22,193 bases of DNA from a virus, in the IMG/VR virus record IMGVR_UViG_3300021057_000037, positions 1 through 22,193 of that record. One strand, given 5' to 3'. Under the pieces are notes generated by a model. That model was not told the origin of the DNA and did no database searches. It saw only the letters and a program-made list of their open reading frames with translations. How positions within the stretch are numbered: the first letter of the stretch is position 1; the number at the start of each line of letters is the position of its first letter. A program made the translations under genes and the position numbers. Below, piece after piece: positions 21,635 through 22,193 of this stretch.

Positions 21635-22193
21635 ATCTTGAGGTCCTCGGGCTCTATGCCTGGAAGGGTCCATTGGTGGATGCGGCCGGCGAGATACCTG
21701 ACCTTGATAGCCTCGTTGAGCGAACGATCAAAAAGGTATATGACCGGAAGATCCAGGCGGGCGATATCGACGCAGATCTCTGGAAGGCTCAGACCGAGCA
21801 GTACTGGAAAGCAATTCGTGAGGGTTGGGGTGCCGCACCGTCGTTCTTTGATAAAGCTCAGCTTGCCATACTGGAGCTCCGGCGTAATGTGAATGTATTC
21901 TCTGCTTTTAAGAACCATGCAAACATCCTGGAGCTCACCGAATCTCTGACGAAACCGGATGGCTCACGGCTTCCTTTCAGCGAGTTCAAAAAGCTGGCGA
22001 AACCGATCAGCGAAAAGTATTACGATGCGTGGCTGAAGGCAGAGTACAACTATGCGGTTCGTGCGAGCTCGTCCGCCGCGCAATGGCAAAAGTTCATTGA
22101 CAACAAGAGCCTTCTGGAATACAAGACCATTGGCGACGGTCGGGTCCGGGATGAGCATCGCAAGCTGCATGGAACGATTTTGCCCGCAGACCA
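21580..22193 (+). CDS. Mu-F-like minor head protein, -1 frame, partial at window edge
   Basis: This is an open frame of 204 codons running off the right edge, in the -1 frame relative to the portal gene and entered at the slip site. It matches the Mu F-like head morphogenesis family, with an NVNVFSAFKNHANILEL segment, then FKKLAKPISEKYYDAWLKAEY. It also carries the family signature YKTIGDGRVRDEHRKLHGTILP near the edge. There is no ATG in the entire visible frame, and none between the preceding in-frame stop (21550-21552) and the slip site. The expected product is a portal-MuF fusion, join(20381..21580, 21580..>22193). An alternative is a TTG at 21673 preceded by GGAAGG, or an assembly error in the A run. 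Confidence 0.82.
   Translation, partial: MRAPQRRGQAITDRLIEINLEVLGLYAWKGPLVDAAGEIPDLDSLVERTIKKVYDRKIQAGDIDADLWKAQTEQYWKAIREGWGAAPSFFDKAQLAILELRRNVNVFSAFKNHANILELTESLTKPDGSRLPFSEFKKLAKPISEKYYDAWLKAEYNYAVRASSSAAQWQKFIDNKSLLEYKTIGDGRVRDEHRKLHGTILPAD

Noticed and set aside
21673-22193. Independent Mu-F-like gene starting at TTG 21673 with GGAAGG upstream
   Set aside because: Not excluded, but less likely than frameshifting: this phage rarely uses Shine-Dalgarno sites, and the open frame already runs back to the slip site with a matching hairpin.

Overview
The window is a block of virion and lysis genes from a contractile-tailed, Mu-like temperate phage or prophage. The host is most likely a member of the Bacteroidota. 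I infer this from the families: a DUF2586-type sheath, a DUF935-type portal, a DUF1320-type connector, a small Mu-F-type head protein and a DUF6046-like tail protein. In addition, almost no gene start has a clear Shine-Dalgarno sequence. No integrase, transposase, repressor, replication gene, tRNA or CRISPR array was seen, so the phage ends lie outside the window.

Layout: two divergent late operons start from a control region at about 17464-17663, which carries three direct repeats at exactly 21-bp spacing and a perfect palindrome. The rightward (+) operon encodes terminase small and large subunits, a tiny CxxC protein, a DUF1320-like connector, the portal, and a Mu-F-like minor head protein that runs off the right edge. 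The leftward (-) operon encodes a ClpP-like head protease fused to a scaffold-like tail, a decoration-like protein and the major capsid protein. A lysis cassette follows (coiled-coil membrane protein, holin candidate, secreted endolysin, single-polypeptide spanin). Then come the tail genes: a gp35-like protein, sheath, tube, tail-assembly chaperone with a frameshift extension, tape measure and baseplate genes (DUF6046-like, hub, gpV-like, gp25/gp46-like, gpX/LysM-like). A fibre and an enzymatic esterase spike come next, then gpJ-like and gpI-like proteins, a second fibre and finally a Dam-type DNA adenine methylase. Gene junctions are mostly 1-4 nt overlaps, as expected for translationally coupled operons.

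The most notable signals are two candidate programmed -1 ribosomal frameshift sites. One is the expected site in the tail chaperone gene: A AAA AAG, a 6-nt spacer and a hairpin, with a 64-codon -1 extension. The other is at the end of the portal gene: A AAA AAA, a 5-nt spacer and a 7-bp all-GC hairpin. It leads into the Mu-F-like frame, which has no ATG at all over more than 200 codons. This predicts that the minor head protein is made as a portal fusion by frameshifting, a form of portal/MuF expression I do not recall being described. A one-base homopolymer error in the assembly is the main alternative.

Other points of interest are a major capsid protein whose N-terminus is strongly hydrophobic, a factor-independent terminator inside the tail operon between tube and chaperone, a possible nested scaffold gene in the protease gene, and large nested inverted repeats at the left end.
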